From the NCBI GenBank assembly GCA_902826835.1, contig CADEGH010000040.1, forward strand, positions 1-43,870: a stretch of 43,870 nt of DNA, given 5' to 3'. Positions 13,666-22,320 of the stretch are shown here, piece after piece (position 1 is the stretch's first letter; every line of letters starts with the position of its first letter). The position numbers and the translations under genes are program-made. Under the pieces are notes generated by a model. It saw nothing but the letters and a program-made list of their open reading frames with translations, was not told the origin of the DNA and made no database searches. This stretch comes from an uncultured bacterium (lineage in GTDB: Bacteria; Planctomycetota; GCA-002687715).

Positions 13666-16560
13666 ATGGACATCTTCGATTTTGATCTCTTCTTGTCTTT
13701 CACGGGAAAGCCACATCGTGACCTGACCCGGGAAGTGGCGAGGATCCTCCACGAAAAGAATCTTCGGGTGTTCTTCGACGAGGAGACGATCGAAAATGCC
13801 GACCGCTGGATCGAGTCCCTGGAAAAGGGATTGAAGAAAGCCCGGTGTCTGGCGGCGCTCGTTCCGGAAGGGCCGTCGGGAAACCAGCGCTCGGAGATCG
13901 AGAGCTTCCGCGATTTTCGGTCGAAGGATCCGCGCCGCCTGATGGTGATCGTGTACATGGACCAACTTCCTTCCGACGCGAGCTTCCTCGACCTGCAAGG
14001 TGCGAAAGGTGAAGGCCTGTCGCCCGCCGCGATCGCCAGTTTGATTGAGACGGAATACCACCAGAAGCTGAATCCCACCCCCTCCATCGCGGAACCTCAT
14101 TGGACCCCTCCCGAAGCCCTCGCCGCCTATGGCAAACACTGCATCGACCGGCACTCGAAGTTGGTGCCTTACTTTGTGGGGGCCAACGACCTGCTCTTGA
14201 AGAATGTGTTCGTTCAGTTGGAGGTGGCGAACACTCCGCGGCGCACCTCGATCATCGAGCCCGAGGGTCCGAAGAACCATGAACCGCTGGATTCGACCCC
14301 AGTGCCGCTCGAGTCGTTGTTGCTGGCGAAGACGGCCGGACCCTGCGCACCGCGAATCCTCTTGGTCGGCGATCCGGGGGCCGGAAAGACCACCCTCTGC
14401 CGCGCGCTGACGCGCCGGCTGGCCGAGGAGAATGAGCGGATTCCGATCTTCCTCCCCCTCGCCGGACTCACCTCGGGCAAATTCGAACCCCTCGCCGCGG
14501 CGGCATCGGAGTTCCTGGGGGCCGAAGCTTTGTCAACTCCCCGGGCCGAAGTGCTCCTTCAGAGCTTGGCTGCAACCATCAACACCGGAAACGCGGTGCT
14601 CTTCCTGGATGGACTCGACGAAGTGGACTCCGGCCGCACCGATGACATCGTGCGTGAAATCACCGCCTACGCGGACCAGCACCGCAAACTGCCGATCCTC
14701 GTCAGTGGCCGTTCGATCGCCTTCGAGCGCAGTGAATTCCCCACCGACTACACCCGAGTTCGGGTGCAGCCACTTCCGGGGACACGCCAGGATGAATTAC
14801 TGCACAACCTCCTGGACGCATCCTTGGCCAGGGAGGTGCGCAGCCACATCGACCGCCATCCCGCGCTCGCCGACCTCGCGCAGAGCCCGTTGCTCTTGAC
14901 CCTGCTCGCGGTGGTGGCCCGTGACACATCACTTTCGGAATCCAAGCTTCCGAAGACTCGCACCAAGCTCTACGACACCGTCGTCACCCTGCTCCTTCGC
15001 CGCGGCTTTGGCATCCACAAACAAGGAGTCCACGACACTCAAAGCGCGCGCCGTCTCTTGCAAGTTCTGAGTTTCGAACTGCACACCAAGGGGGGCGAGG
15101 CCTGGACGCCGTCAGCGCTGTCCGATGTGCTCACGACCCTGCGGGAACGAAACCCGCGCACCAATTTTCTGGTGAAAGAGAATTGGGAAACCAACGACCG
15201 CTTCCTCGACGACATGGGCCGCAACTCCGGCATCCTCGGTCCCCATGACGCTCCGAACCTGCCCTGGCGCTATCTCCACCGTTCCCTCCGGGAGTTTCTC
15301 GCCGCGGAGGAGTTGGCCTCTCGTCCCGAGCCGGAAGTCCTGGGTTATCTGAAGACATGGTTGGCCGAAGTCGAGGCTGACGAGAAGGCCAAACGTGATT
15401 CGCCGGATGACCAGCGGAAGGCGAAGGAGAAAAAGAGAGCAAAGGCGTCGCGGCAAACTCCAACCGCCGCGGCCCGCCCCGACCCCCAACGTTGGGGCGA
15501 AGTCTTTGCCCTGTATGCCGGCCTTGCTGCCGATCCTGCCCCGGTGATCACCGCCCTGGGCCAACAGAGTCCTCCCCTCGCGCTGCGCACGATCCGAGCG
15601 ATCGACGCTCTGAAACCCGCTCAACTGTTGGATCACCTTCTCCAGTTCGAGGGGTGGAACGATCAAGAACTCTCCGCTCTCCTCGATCACTGGGACCTCG
15701 CGCCACCCGCACGAAAGGAACTGCTCAACTCCGCGATTCGCCCAGAACTCCCCATCCCAAACCTCGGCCTCCTCTGGTGCGCCCTTGAGGACCTCGGTGA
15801 CTCTCCCGATCGCCAGGACTTCTTCACCCGGTGCGGCCTCTGGCCGGAAGGTGGCCCCCCCGCCCCGGACCTCGTGGCGATTCCCCCGAATGGCCAGCCT
15901 TTCGAATTCCGTTTGGGAAGTCCGGACGGTGTCGGTCATGGCGACGAACATCCGCAGGTCACGGTTCGACTGTCGCCGTTTCGGCTCGCCCGCCGCACTG
16001 TCACCTGGCGGGACTTCAACCAATTTCGTCAGACCGCCCCCGACTCCGAGGTGCCGAAAGAGCAGACCCCCGATCATCCGGTCACGTCTGTATCTTGGTG
16101 GTCCGCCTACCTCTACTGCCGCTGGCTCGGGGGATCACTTCCGATCGAAGCCCAATGGGAAGGTGCCTGCCGCGCGGGCACCCAAACCGCTTACTGGTTT
16201 GGGGACGATCCGTCCCTCCTGCCCAGGTACGGTTGGTTTGCCGGGAACTCCGGCAACCGGACCCACCCCTCAGACCCCAAACACGCCAACCCTTGGGGCC
16301 TTGAAGAGATGCACGGGAACGTCTGGGAATGGTGTCTGGATAACCTCCGCGGGAACTACTCGGGACTTGCTTCCGCTGGCAGCCCGAAAGACCCCTGCGG
16401 CTGGCCCCGCGACTTTGTCCAGGTCGTCCGTGGCGGAAGCTGCAGGGGTGACGCGGACAGGTGCCGCTCGGCGCGCCGGGTCTGGAGGGAGCCCGGTAAC
16501 CGGAGCGACAGCCTCGGGTTCCGGGTCGCCTTCCCCGCCGCCCCGAGCTTCGATCCTTGA
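13666..16560 (+). CDS. TIR-NACHT (STAND NTPase) with DGR-type hypervariable FGE/C-type-lectin C terminus
   Basis: This 964-residue protein has three parts. A TIR domain (residues ~5-115) shows the first-strand motif FDLFLSFTGK, VFFDEETIENADRW and a candidate catalytic Glu at 77 (NQRSEIES), so NAD cleavage is plausible. A NACHT NTPase follows, with Walker A GDPGAGKT (235-242), Walker B VLFLDGLDEVD (311-321), ILVSGRS and the helical arm ending LHRSLREFLAAEEL (~540), then a Lys-rich charged linker (~577-605). The C-terminal FGE-sulfatase/CLec fold (~745-964) has PFEFRLGSPDG, GGSLPIEAQWEGACRAGTQTA and GLEEMHGNVWEW. The last 47 residues form a candidate DGR variable region. STAND NTPases with TIR effectors are known anti-phage sensors; the immune role here is inferred. 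It converges with the sigma/kinase block downstream. Confidence 0.93.
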   Translation: MDIFDFDLFLSFTGKPHRDLTREVARILHEKNLRVFFDEETIENADRWIESLEKGLKKARCLAALVPEGPSGNQRSEIESFRDFRSKDPRRLMVIVYMDQLPSDASFLDLQGAKGEGLSPAAIASLIETEYHQKLNPTPSIAEPHWTPPEALAAYGKHCIDRHSKLVPYFVGANDLLLKNVFVQLEVANTPRRTSIIEPEGPKNHEPLDSTPVPLESLLLAKTAGPCAPRILLVGDPGAGKTTLCRALTRRLAEENERIPIFLPLAGLTSGKFEPLAAAASEFLGAEALSTPRAEVLLQSLAATINTGNAVLFLDGLDEVDSGRTDDIVREITAYADQHRKLPILVSGRSIAFERSEFPTDYTRVRVQPLPGTRQDELLHNLLDASLAREVRSHIDRHPALADLAQSPLLLTLLAVVARDTSLSESKLPKTRTKLYDTVVTLLLRRGFGIHKQGVHDTQSARRLLQVLSFELHTKGGEAWTPSALSDVLTTLRERNPRTNFLVKENWETNDRFLDDMGRNSGILGPHDAPNLPWRYLHRSLREFLAAEELASRPEPEVLGYLKTWLAEVEADEKAKRDSPDDQRKAKEKKRAKASRQTPTAAARPDPQRWGEVFALYAGLAADPAPVITALGQQSPPLALRTIRAIDALKPAQLLDHLLQFEGWNDQELSALLDHWDLAPPARKELLNSAIRPELPIPNLGLLWCALEDLGDSPDRQDFFTRCGLWPEGGPPAPDLVAIPPNGQPFEFRLGSPDGVGHGDEHPQVTVRLSPFRLARRTVTWRDFNQFRQTAPDSEVPKEQTPDHPVTSVSWWSAYLYCRWLGGSLPIEAQWEGACRAGTQTAYWFGDDPSLLPRYGWFAGNSGNRTHPSDPKHANPWGLEEMHGNVWEWCLDNLRGNYSGLASAGSPKDPCGWPRDFVQVVRGGSCRGDADRCRSARRVWREPGNRSDSLGFRVAFPAAPSFDP
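16417..16560 (+). repeat. candidate DGR variable region VR1 with IMH-like end
   Basis: This is the 3' end of the TIR-NACHT gene, from GTC codon 918 to the stop. Aligned with the matching end of the second STAND gene (VR2, 23235-23378, opposite strand) there is no indel. All 21 substitutions of the variable part fall in 16421-16512, and 16 have adenine in one copy. Where both copies differ without adenine, a template adenine explains both (for example CGC and TAC from AAC, or GTC and AGC from AAC). The next 42 bp (16513-16554) are identical, including the G+C run CCCCGCCGCCCCG, which resembles an initiation-of-mutagenic-homing element. The encoded variable residues sit at the ligand face of the CLec fold, with conserved RGGS, CRSA and LGFRVA framing them. 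Confidence 0.85.
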
Positions 16561-16578
16561 TCATTGAGATATGTCCCA

Positions 16579-16590
16579 GGTCGGCAGACC
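16579..16590. other. GGCA-loop hairpin downstream of VR1
   Basis: GGTC-GGCA-GACC forms a 4-bp stem with a GGCA tetraloop, 18 bases after the VR1 stop. DGR target sites studied by others carry a hairpin/cruciform with a GRNA loop just after the VR, and GGCA fits GRNA. The matching hairpin after VR2 has 6 bp. Here the outer pair is lost (A against G), so this copy may be weaker. The 160 bp from here to 16749 shows no gene. Confidence 0.6.
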
Positions 16591-16749
16591 GCGGTTGGTT
16601 CCGACCAGGCTGAGCAAAGGTCAGAGGCAGATAAAGTCCTGACTCTGGTTTGTTTATCGACGAGGCGGTTCGTCCGCAGGGTCGGCAGGAGACAGTGGTA
16701 AGAGCCACTTCGGAGCCGATGGTGGCACTATGGCCGCCCGGATCAAGAA

Positions 16750-18201
16750 TCAGTATCCACTTGGGAGTGTTGCCACTGGCACTCGAGACGAGGAGGAGAG
16801 CATCATCTCCACGAGCGCGGCTCCCGCGATGGTGGTCACCTCGGCGAGGGAAGAGGCTCGCACCGTCACCACTCCCGACCATTGAGACACGACTTCGCTG
16901 CTCTTGATGAGCCGAGCCGAAACCGTCATTTCGAGTGGCTGATAGGAATAGGAGGACTCGTCGATTATCAACTGCTGAGGCCGCTGATGCGAAGGGTCGG
17001 CCGGGTCCAGTTGTTTGGCGATCCTGTTCCTCTTCTGCCAGTAGATAATGGCCTCTTCGCGAGTCTCCGGGAGTTCGCTCCGGGAAACGCGCACGACTTC
17101 GGGCGTCGCGGAAGTCTCCGTTCTGGACTGATCAGCCAGTGCTGCCACTCCACCCCGGAGCTCCGCATCAATCCTCTGCCGTATCAAAGCCTGCATATCT
17201 CCGGTTGTGGTGGCCGGAATGCCTGCGGCATTGACGGATCCTCCCGTTGTCGCTAGAGCCTGGGCTTGACCAGCGCTTCCCCTTCCCGCGTGACCGTGTG
17301 GGTTGATCCAGCGTTCGATTTGAGTCTTGACACTTTGGGACATACGGGCGCTTCGAAGATCATCGGACAGCGTGTCGAAATCCAACAGAGCCATGTCCGA
17401 GGATCGGTTCTTGGATTTCAACTCCGCCAAGATCGCCGCCGCGACGTTGCGAGCCTCGGCTTCGTACGCCGATACCGCTTGGTTACGGACTTCGACCGCC
17501 GCCAGATACTCGCTCCTGAGCGAAGCGTAATCAGCCCACTCCGCCTCGTGGAAGCTGTAGGTTTGCCGGTAAGTAGCTGGCCTCAGGCCGCTCGTGGCGC
17601 CGGCCAGAGGATCGGCGTGAATGATCAGGTAGTAGTCGACGGGGGCCTGCATATTGACAGTCCACCGATAGATTTCCTGATCCGAGGCATCTCTCCGACG
17701 ACGCAAGGTGGACTCGATGACAGCCTCGCGTTCTTTCTCACTGAAATGGCGATAATCGACCTCTGCTACCTTCACCCCCTTCGCTCGGAGCGGAATCGAA
17801 AAGGCGTCGGCAACCAACCGGGAGATGCTCGAACTCCCGATATCGGAGGCAGGTGACCCCTCCACTCCCGCAATGAGCGCGACTTGCGTTGCCTGGTCAT
17901 TGACCACTGTCTGAAAAACCGTGTTTTGGCCGTCAAACGCCTTGATCGTGACCGGAGGCTCGGGTTCCACCTTGACAAAGGGCTCCGGAACGGTCGGAGC
18001 CGGACCCAACTTGTCGATCTCCATCCTCAGCTCGATGGCGCGGGCGATCGAAACGCCTTCGATCTTGGTAGTCGGAACTTCCGACCGCGCGGCGCTCGAG
18101 CCCTCGGTCGAGTTTGGACTCTTGGGCTTGACGAAGGCGTCATACAATTGGGAACAACCTCCCGACACGACCGTGAAGGACAGAATGACAATCCAGCTCA
18201 T
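16750..18201 (-). CDS. lipoprotein of unknown function, last gene of the sigma/kinase block
   Basis: This 483-residue protein has a lipoprotein-like signal peptide (MSWIVILSFTVVSGGC, Cys ~16). The mature part carries an acidic/Pro-rich linker (~75-95), then a soluble domain with VVNDQATQVALIAGVEG and a long charged helical section with coiled-coil character (~215-280, EYLAAVEVRNQAVSAYEAEARNVAA). The end is hydrophobic, SSLAEVTTIAGAALVEMML. I recognise no family. The ATG at 18201 is chosen because it gives the lipoprotein leader and lies 32 bp after the kinase stop; an earlier in-frame start at 18264 would overlap the kinase gene. As the last gene after an exported-domain kinase, it could be the kinase's envelope partner (inference). 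Confidence 0.7.
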   Translation of the reverse strand: MSWIVILSFTVVSGGCSQLYDAFVKPKSPNSTEGSSAARSEVPTTKIEGVSIARAIELRMEIDKLGPAPTVPEPFVKVEPEPPVTIKAFDGQNTVFQTVVNDQATQVALIAGVEGSPASDIGSSSISRLVADAFSIPLRAKGVKVAEVDYRHFSEKEREAVIESTLRRRRDASDQEIYRWTVNMQAPVDYYLIIHADPLAGATSGLRPATYRQTYSFHEAEWADYASLRSEYLAAVEVRNQAVSAYEAEARNVAAAILAELKSKNRSSDMALLDFDTLSDDLRSARMSQSVKTQIERWINPHGHAGRGSAGQAQALATTGGSVNAAGIPATTTGDMQALIRQRIDAELRGGVAALADQSRTETSATPEVVRVSRSELPETREEAIIYWQKRNRIAKQLDPADPSHQRPQQLIIDESSYSYQPLEMTVSARLIKSSEVVSQWSGVVTVRASSLAEVTTIAGAALVEMMLSSSSRVPVATLPSGY

Positions 18202-18233
18202 GAGCTTTCGCAAGAGAATTCTCCGGTAGTTCC

Positions 18234-20114
18234 TTAATGAGGAAGCACGACCGAATAACACCATTCAGTCGGATTTTGTGAATTCGATGACTCGAAATGG
18301 AGGCCGGCCACGAGTTTGCCAATATCCTCCGACGTCAGTGATCCTTGGGATTCGAGGTATGACCGAAATCCAGACAGGGCGCGGCCCTTGACGCGAGGCA
18401 AAACATCGTTGCCGGGTGGTGTGGTTCCGATCCATCGAACGACTACGTCGTATCCGATGACCCTTCCTTCAGGGTCCCGGCGTGGTGTGCAAACTGGCGG
18501 CGGAATGAGCTCCGCCGGTTCGATGCGGGAGGGTACGGACCACAAGCGGGTTTCGTCGTCGATAGTGGTCGACTCGATGAGAGCGATATGCGACTCGGCA
18601 ATGGTGGGTAGAAATTGGTGTCGCTTCACCAGAAAATCGAGAAACAGCTCCCGCGCACGGCCTTCAGACTCCCGTGCCCAGGGCAATCCCCCTCGGCGGG
18701 TCTCAGAGAGCAGAAACTTGTCGACCTTCGAAGTCACTGGTCCGAAAAAACTCTTCGCGGGCACGTCCGACAGGCTCTTCGTCTCCACATCCGAGGGCAT
18801 CGGGTGGTTCGTCCTGCCCGGGTCGGTGTCTGGGCTTTGATATCGCAAGAACAGGGCAATACAGGAAACAAGCAGAACCGCCGCCGATGCGATGATCCAC
18901 GGCCTCGCGCTTCGAACTGGTTTCTCCACCGGTAAATCATCAATCGTCCGGTCGAGCGCGATCCTCGCCACGCCATTCGTCGCCGGTTGTCCTTCGGGTG
19001 GACCAGGTGTCACCAGGGAGTCGACAATTTCGTCGATTCTCTGCGTAGCCTCCGTAATCCGAATGCGGGACCTCGGATCGGATCGCCACATGTGGCGAAT
19101 CAATGCGTGCGCCGCTGGCGGCAAGCCGGGCGGCAACGCACTCATCGCTTGTTCGATCAGGGCTTCGACACTTCCCGAGTCGGGGGTCCCGCCGGGAAAT
19201 GCCCGCTTGCCGACGATGAGCTCGTAGAAGATGCAGCCGAGGCTCCAGATGTCGTCGGGAAAATCTGCGATCCTCGCTAGGGCATCCGGCGGCTGCGGGG
19301 CAGCGTAACCCGGAGTGTTCATGCCGATGTTGTGATGAGGCCTCGCGGAGTCCCTAATCCGCGCCGAACCAAAGTCTATGAGACAGATCCCTGGCTTGTC
19401 CTCGCTCTTTTGCGATCGGACAACGATGTTGTCCGGCTTTAGATCGGCATGAATGACGTCCTTGGAATGAAGCTCTCTCACTGCATGGAACAGGGCCTGT
19501 GCGTATTGGAGCTGGCGCAAGAGGTGTCCCGGAGCGGGACTCTCGAAATCCAGGGTGCGCAGATGAGCCGACAGGGTTTCGTCTCCTTCGGCTGCCATAA
19601 CGATGAAGAGCCAGCCCCTCTCGGAGCCATCACGGATCTTGGTCGGAGCGACGCGGTAAGAAACCGCGAGACGATCACGCCACGCGCTCGTGCTGAGCTT
19701 GTCGATGACTCGGACTTCCGCCGAGTGTGCTTCGTTGAGTTCGGTGACGGCCTCGTCGAGGGGGTACTCGCTCATGAGAACTGCGAAGTCCGAACGCCCG
19801 GTGACCTTGACGATTCGCCGTTCTTTCCCGATGGGATCTTCGCACCAGTAGGCGCGGCCGTGATCCCCACAGCCGATGAGAGCCACGACATTCAGGCCGG
19901 CCAAGAGGCGAGGGAAGTAATTGTAGAGGGCGGCTTTAATCTCGTCATTCGCTCCGAGCAGAGTCTCGCTGGCGCAGTACTCCAGTCGATGAAGTTGTTC
20001 CCAGCAATCGAACAGGCGGTTATCGATGGCGGTGAGGAGTTTGTCTTGGTCGTGATCCACTGGTAGCGCGCCTCTGCTGCTGGGCTCGAACGAATTCGGA
20101 TGAGACGAGGACAA
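18234..20114 (-). CDS. transmembrane Ser/Thr protein kinase (non-RD type)
   Basis: This 626-residue protein has a cytoplasmic Hanks-type kinase domain, residues ~55-330. The Gly-rich loop is LIGCGDHGRAYW, the ATP-binding Lys is in RIVKVTG (~103), and the catalytic loop is VIHADLKPDN (~220), where Ala replaces the Arg of HRD. The DFG motif is LIDFGSARI (~247) and the substrate/activation region is NTPGYAAPQ. A single membrane helix (WIIASAAVLLVSCIALFL, ~400-420) is followed by a ~200-residue extracytoplasmic domain with no recognised family. Because of the missing Arg it may not need activation-loop phosphorylation. It starts 8 bp after the sigma-factor gene. Planctomycetes often pair ECF sigma factors with such kinases, so phosphorylation control of the sigma factor is the likely link (inference). 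Confidence 0.92.
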   Translation of the reverse strand: MSSSHPNSFEPSSRGALPVDHDQDKLLTAIDNRLFDCWEQLHRLEYCASETLLGANDEIKAALYNYFPRLLAGLNVVALIGCGDHGRAYWCEDPIGKERRIVKVTGRSDFAVLMSEYPLDEAVTELNEAHSAEVRVIDKLSTSAWRDRLAVSYRVAPTKIRDGSERGWLFIVMAAEGDETLSAHLRTLDFESPAPGHLLRQLQYAQALFHAVRELHSKDVIHADLKPDNIVVRSQKSEDKPGICLIDFGSARIRDSARPHHNIGMNTPGYAAPQPPDALARIADFPDDIWSLGCIFYELIVGKRAFPGGTPDSGSVEALIEQAMSALPPGLPPAAHALIRHMWRSDPRSRIRITEATQRIDEIVDSLVTPGPPEGQPATNGVARIALDRTIDDLPVEKPVRSARPWIIASAAVLLVSCIALFLRYQSPDTDPGRTNHPMPSDVETKSLSDVPAKSFFGPVTSKVDKFLLSETRRGGLPWARESEGRARELFLDFLVKRHQFLPTIAESHIALIESTTIDDETRLWSVPSRIEPAELIPPPVCTPRRDPEGRVIGYDVVVRWIGTTPPGNDVLPRVKGRALSGFRSYLESQGSLTSEDIGKLVAGLHFESSNSQNPTEWCYSVVLPH

Positions 20115-20122
20115 ACTGGCGA

Positions 20123-20677
20123 CTAAGCGTCCAGAAACTCACGGAGTTCGGCCCTGAGTTTGCGAAGTCTCGCCTTGACATCCGGGAGTCTCAGTTGCAA
20201 CTTATTGGCGATACGAGTGTCGGTATCGTCATTCATTTTGAGAGTCACGATCATTCTGTCGATTTCATCAGGAATAGAGTCGAGGAACTCATCGATCCAA
20301 GGATCCAGCTCTCTTGGGTCCAAGATATCGACTTGCTTATTCTGGCCTCCTGCCGCCGACCTTACCGTCTTCTCCCTTCTCAGCATCCCTCGTTGCTTGT
20401 TGCGTGCCTTGTTCTTTGCGATGCCGACGACGTAACGGACGAGATTCTCAGTGGTGGAATCCTCCGCGAGCCTTGCTCCGTTGATTTTTCTGAGTTCTCG
20501 GAGGGAAGTATCGAGTAAGGACGTCGGGGAGGTTTCATTGCTTAGCATCGGGAATTTGCGATGCACTTTGATAATTCGTGCTTTGAGCAAAGGAAATAGG
20601 TTCGTGAGCAGTAGGTCGGCGACTTTTCGATCACCACCCAGCCACAACTTGATGAGCTCATCAGTTTCTTGAGTCAT
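20123..20677 (-). CDS. ECF-type sigma-70 family RNA polymerase sigma factor
   Basis: This 184-residue protein has the two-domain plan of extracytoplasmic-function sigma factors. Region 2 (residues ~10-90) includes NLFPLLKARI and a segment ending NLVRYVVGIAKNKARNKQRG. A linker follows, then a region-4 helix-turn-helix (~130-180, DEIDRMIVTLKMNDDTDTRIANKLQLRLPDVKARLRKL). The ATG at 20677 has AGGAA 9 bases upstream; the frame runs 8 codons further, but that extension has no ribosome site. Planctomycete-type divergent sigma factors are common, so target promoters cannot be predicted. It precedes the Ser/Thr kinase gene by 8 bp and follows the membrane protein gene by 87 bp. Base composition is lower in G+C than the flanking genes. 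Confidence 0.88.
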   Translation of the reverse strand: MTQETDELIKLWLGGDRKVADLLLTNLFPLLKARIIKVHRKFPMLSNETSPTSLLDTSLRELRKINGARLAEDSTTENLVRYVVGIAKNKARNKQRGMLRREKTVRSAAGGQNKQVDILDPRELDPWIDEFLDSIPDEIDRMIVTLKMNDDTDTRIANKLQLRLPDVKARLRKLRAELREFLDA

Positions 20678-20764
20678 TATTGCAATTCCTATCGGATCCA
20701 ATGATCGTGAAATGAGGTCTTGTTTGCTGGTCGACCACGCGTGCGAAGTGAGGCCGGAATCCCC

Positions 20765-21397
20765 TCAGAGCCTTCGGAAGTCCGCCACATTGAAAGGAGC
20801 GAAGCGAATATGGGACGCTCGTTCGACTGCCCGCATGATCTGGTTGTCGTCGAAAGATCGGATCAACGCGCGGGCATTGGTGATCTCGGCGGGGGTGAAC
20901 ATCCCGGGCAAGTCTTTTGCGGCCGCCAAATTGCGCAGAGCGATTGGAATGGCCTCCGTGACCCGCTGCTCGCGGCACACTTCGAAGTAGACGGCCATGC
21001 GGTCCGAAGGGCAGTTCAGCCCGTCCAAAGCGAAGTTCACGAGCCCTTCGCGCGAATAGTCTCGGAAGGAAACCGGTCGGCTCGTTGTGGGCGAAGCAGA
21101 CGCCGGCGCCGCGAAGGGCTTGTCCCAAATGACCAAAACCAGGATGGCGACCACGGCAGCAGCCAGCAGGACGGGATGGCGAATCCACCGCCGGGTTCTC
21201 CGGGCGGGCACCTCGTTCGATCCCCTCAGCAAGGCCTGATGGCGCGACAGCAGACGTGCATAGACCGCCGGGTTACGGGAAGCCTCGGGGTCGCCCAGCA
21301 CCATGTCGCAGATCGCGGGGGCCCCAGTATTGGAATCCAGCCGTTCCGAGAGTCGTTCGAGGGTTTCGAGGTCGACGTCGTCCAACTTGATGGTCAT
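20765..21397 (-). CDS. single-pass membrane protein, possible anti-sigma-like regulator
   Basis: This is a 210-residue protein. A cytoplasmic N-terminal part (~1-75) is rich in Leu and Asp/Glu, one membrane helix (HPVLLAAAVVAILVLVIW, ~72-90) follows, and a ~115-residue outer domain contains paired Cys residues. There is no zinc-finger motif of the usual anti-sigma factors. It is nevertheless coupled to the upstream sigma gene by an ATGA overlap (21394-21397), the classical arrangement for a sigma factor and its membrane-bound antagonist. Function is inferred from that coupling and topology only. No catalytic motif is seen. Confidence 0.7.
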   Translation of the reverse strand: MTIKLDDVDLETLERLSERLDSNTGAPAICDMVLGDPEASRNPAVYARLLSRHQALLRGSNEVPARRTRRWIRHPVLLAAAVVAILVLVIWDKPFAAPASASPTTSRPVSFRDYSREGLVNFALDGLNCPSDRMAVYFEVCREQRVTEAIPIALRNLAAAKDLPGMFTPAEITNARALIRSFDDNQIMRAVERASHIRFAPFNVADFRRL

Positions 21398-21993
21398 AGT
21401 GAGCTCTCGGACTTGGAGAGTGCTGCATCGAGACGAATCAGCAAGTCCGCCCAAGTGCGCTTGCCCCAAGTGACGGAACGACCGCAGGCGATTCCGAGCG
21501 TGCCGGGCACGATTCGACCCAGCCGGTGAGCGGCCTCGATGGCTATGCGCACGAGCTCTCGCTCGTCCTGGTTCTGCGCGATACTCATGAGCGTCCTGAT
21601 GGTCGTGGCAAGGTCTTCACGTGCGTCGAGCGAGTCGATGGACGACTGGAAGGTCCGCAGGTCGAGCGCCGCCGACTTTTCGTGCTCGATCCGCCGTTTA
21701 CGGCTGCGGATGCGGTCGACGAGCACCGAGTGGGCGGTCGATGCAGCCAGCCGGTTCCAGTCGGAGTGACCCGAGAGTTTGAGGTAGACGTCCTGAATCA
21801 AGTCGTCGATGTCCGATGCGAGAAAGGCGGGTACGCGAAAATGGAAGTAACAAGTCAACCAATCGTGGAGGTCGGGTGTATGCGCTTCCGAAAGTGCGGT
21901 CCTTGGCGTCGCGGCCGAACTCAAGGCGGCCGGATCCAAGGAAGGGGAACCAGGGGATGACATAGGCTTGAAGCTCGGTCGCGGACTCGGCAC
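21394..21993 (-). CDS. ECF-type sigma factor (second)
   Basis: This is a 199-residue protein. An N-terminal Pro/Ser-rich stretch of ~40 residues precedes sigma region 2, visible in DIDDLIQDVYLKLSGH (~60-75) and the SVLVDRIRSRKRRIEHE segment. Region 4 is weak: the end reads GIACGRSVTWGKRTWADLLIRLDAAL and a clear helix-turn-helix is hard to place. The start is a GTG at 21993 preceded by AGGTGA; an internal ATG at 21963 has no ribosome site. The stop overlaps the next gene's ATG, so the membrane protein downstream is its translationally coupled partner. Two ECF factors in one short block is notable; one may act on the other (inference). Confidence 0.82.
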   Translation of the reverse strand: MPSPRPSFKPMSSPGSPSLDPAALSSAATPRTALSEAHTPDLHDWLTCYFHFRVPAFLASDIDDLIQDVYLKLSGHSDWNRLAASTAHSVLVDRIRSRKRRIEHEKSAALDLRTFQSSIDSLDAREDLATTIRTLMSIAQNQDERELVRIAIEAAHRLGRIVPGTLGIACGRSVTWGKRTWADLLIRLDAALSKSESSL

Positions 21994-22320
21994 CAGGTTT
22001 CACCTGATGCACCACCAAGACGTCGCCCGTGCCTAATTGGGTCAAAATTCTCCGAGTTTTCTTGGAAAGCGTGTCGAATCGTCACGGTGTGGCGGGGCAT
22101 CAGGCGTTTTGGACCGAGTGGGCGCCTTGGTGGCGTCATTCAAAGCACCTTGCAGCAGCCCGGATATCGAGGCGAAATCGACAGTGAGGGGTACCAGGCT
22201 GGTTCATGAGCTGCCGTTCCCCGAGCACCCGGGGCGCCGACGGCTGATACCGCCACCTCCCACTCTTGCGGAGTTTGAGGATTGACAGTGCCCGCCGCCG
22301 GCACCCCGAGCTTCGTGAAC
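21994..22320. other. intergenic region, nothing convincing
   Basis: This 327-bp stretch separates the second sigma gene from the 73-residue small protein on the same strand. Short frames exist on both strands but have no ribosome sites, no recognisable motifs and mixed composition. The promoter of the sigma gene presumably lies at its lower-coordinate end. Confidence 0.5.

Noticed and set aside
16417..16560. Reading the FGE domain as a sulfatase-activating enzyme
   Set aside because: The cysteine pair expected for formylglycine generation is not kept in both copies, and the end is hypervariable; a ligand-binding role fits better.
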